A stretch of 64,000 bases of DNA from Megaleporinus macrocephalus. Lineage: Eukaryota; Chordata; Actinopteri; Characiformes; Anostomidae. A model generated the notes under the pieces. The model searched no databases. It was not told where the DNA came from and saw only the letters and a list, made by a program, of their open reading frames with translations. Below are positions 63,119 through 64,000 of the stretch, piece after piece. The position numbers and the translations under genes were made by a program. Position 1 is the stretch's first letter; each line of letters opens with the position of its first letter. The stretch covers positions 44,035,623 through 44,099,622 of the forward strand of contig CM038714.1 of the NCBI GenBank assembly GCA_021613375.1, in the 5' to 3' direction.

Positions 63119-64000
63119 TTGTAACAGAGAATGCTTTCTGTGGGAGAGAGTTTCTTCCTATGGCATGTACTTTGGGCTTTGTAACCCTGCAAAATGTTTA
63201 CATGCAAAGAGAAATTATAACACTTGAGAAAAGTGGTAAAGAAAAAAATATCTTTAAAATATCTAAACAGAACATACTGAACATACAATTTCAAAAAAAA
63301 AACAACCAAAACAAAGTGTTCTGACTTTGGGTGCTAATGAATTTGTGATTTATGGACAACATGTATTTAAAATTAGGCATGTTTCATGCTTCATGAAAAG
63401 CATGCAAAGCAGCTAAATGTTCTGCTAATCAGTACAGAACCATATGTTGAGGGAGATATGCAGGCAGTGATTTGTGCTTTTTTATTATACAATGTCTGCA
63501 CACAGTGTAACATTATCAGACCATTTAGCAATAAAAGCCACATTGAGGCACTTTTCTCTTTCGTCCATACTCAAATACAATCCTTTCCATTTTACAGCTC
63601 TGGTAAACTTTAGCCTCTCAGCATCACTGAACTGTTGGTCTGTATATTTTCAGTATTATAATAATTGAATATAGTGACTTCAGATAGCTAACCAATGACT
63701 CTAGTACCTGTGCCAATCCTTAGTTTACACTTGCCATCAAAAAACTTCTAATACCTGGTCACTGTCTGTACACAGCTTTCAAATACAATTATATCTAAGT
63801 TCTCAATATGAATAGGTTTGACAGCTATCCACATGTAATCGCACCTGTTATGCATCTATTTATACGGTTTACTTTCAGGCATCTATGCGCATATTCAATT
63901 TTAGGATCTAGAATCCGAAAATTAATTTCTCTCATATGAAAGACAGTCCACTGTTCTGCCTCCACACTACGGATTCTGTTTTAAATTATGGCCATTAAAC

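Overview
The window looks like a teleost fish nuclear genome. Coding exons are small and split by AG/GT introns of up to 25 kb. The introns are full of Tc1/mariner and hAT DNA-transposon relics, short non-autonomous elements with 8-bp target-site duplications, a tRNA-derived SINE and very large minisatellites. There are no bacterial features. Genes are identified by matching translated exons to known families, with no database search.

Two genes are visible, both on the minus strand. From about 51.7 kb down to 2.5 kb lie the first five coding exons of a Mi-2 family chromodomain helicase, best assigned to chd5: 51652-51718, 25967-26112, 6569-6760, 6352-6470 and 2549-2790. All phases join in frame, giving about the first 255 residues: an acidic/basic N-terminus, a Lys-rich stretch, an 11-Asp run and a nearly complete CHDNT domain. 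The PHD, chromo and helicase exons must lie beyond position 1. At 59236-59380 is the last coding exon of rpl22, with a poly(A) signal just after it; the earlier rpl22 exons lie beyond position 64000. The order rpl22 then chd5 on one strand matches human 1p36.31, which favours chd5 over chd3 or chd4.

Layout: 1-2548 is chd5 intron 5 (Tc1 relic, 23-bp minisatellite, SINE). 2791-6351 is intron 4 (AAT microsatellites, 32 copies of a 25-bp repeat). 6471-6568 is the 98-bp intron 3. 6761-25966 is intron 2, which holds an 890-bp polypurine tract, a GATA repeat, about 95 copies of a 30-bp repeat and about 165 copies of a 24-bp repeat with higher-order structure, plus a perfect 92-bp inverted repeat. 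26113-51651 is intron 1, with several dated-looking hAT insertions, a nested insertion and foldback elements. 51.7-52.9 kb is the chd5 5' region with CpG-rich DNA. 52.9-54.7 kb is polypurine, 55.5-57.5 kb is a 58-bp minisatellite, and 59.4-64 kb is an rpl22 intron.

Most long open frames here (for example 990, 692 and 623 codons) come from tandem repeats or purine tracts without stops and are not annotated as genes. No prokaryote-type system, CRISPR array or convincing new gene was found. The most unusual content is the tandem-repeat landscape of chd5 and its upstream region.
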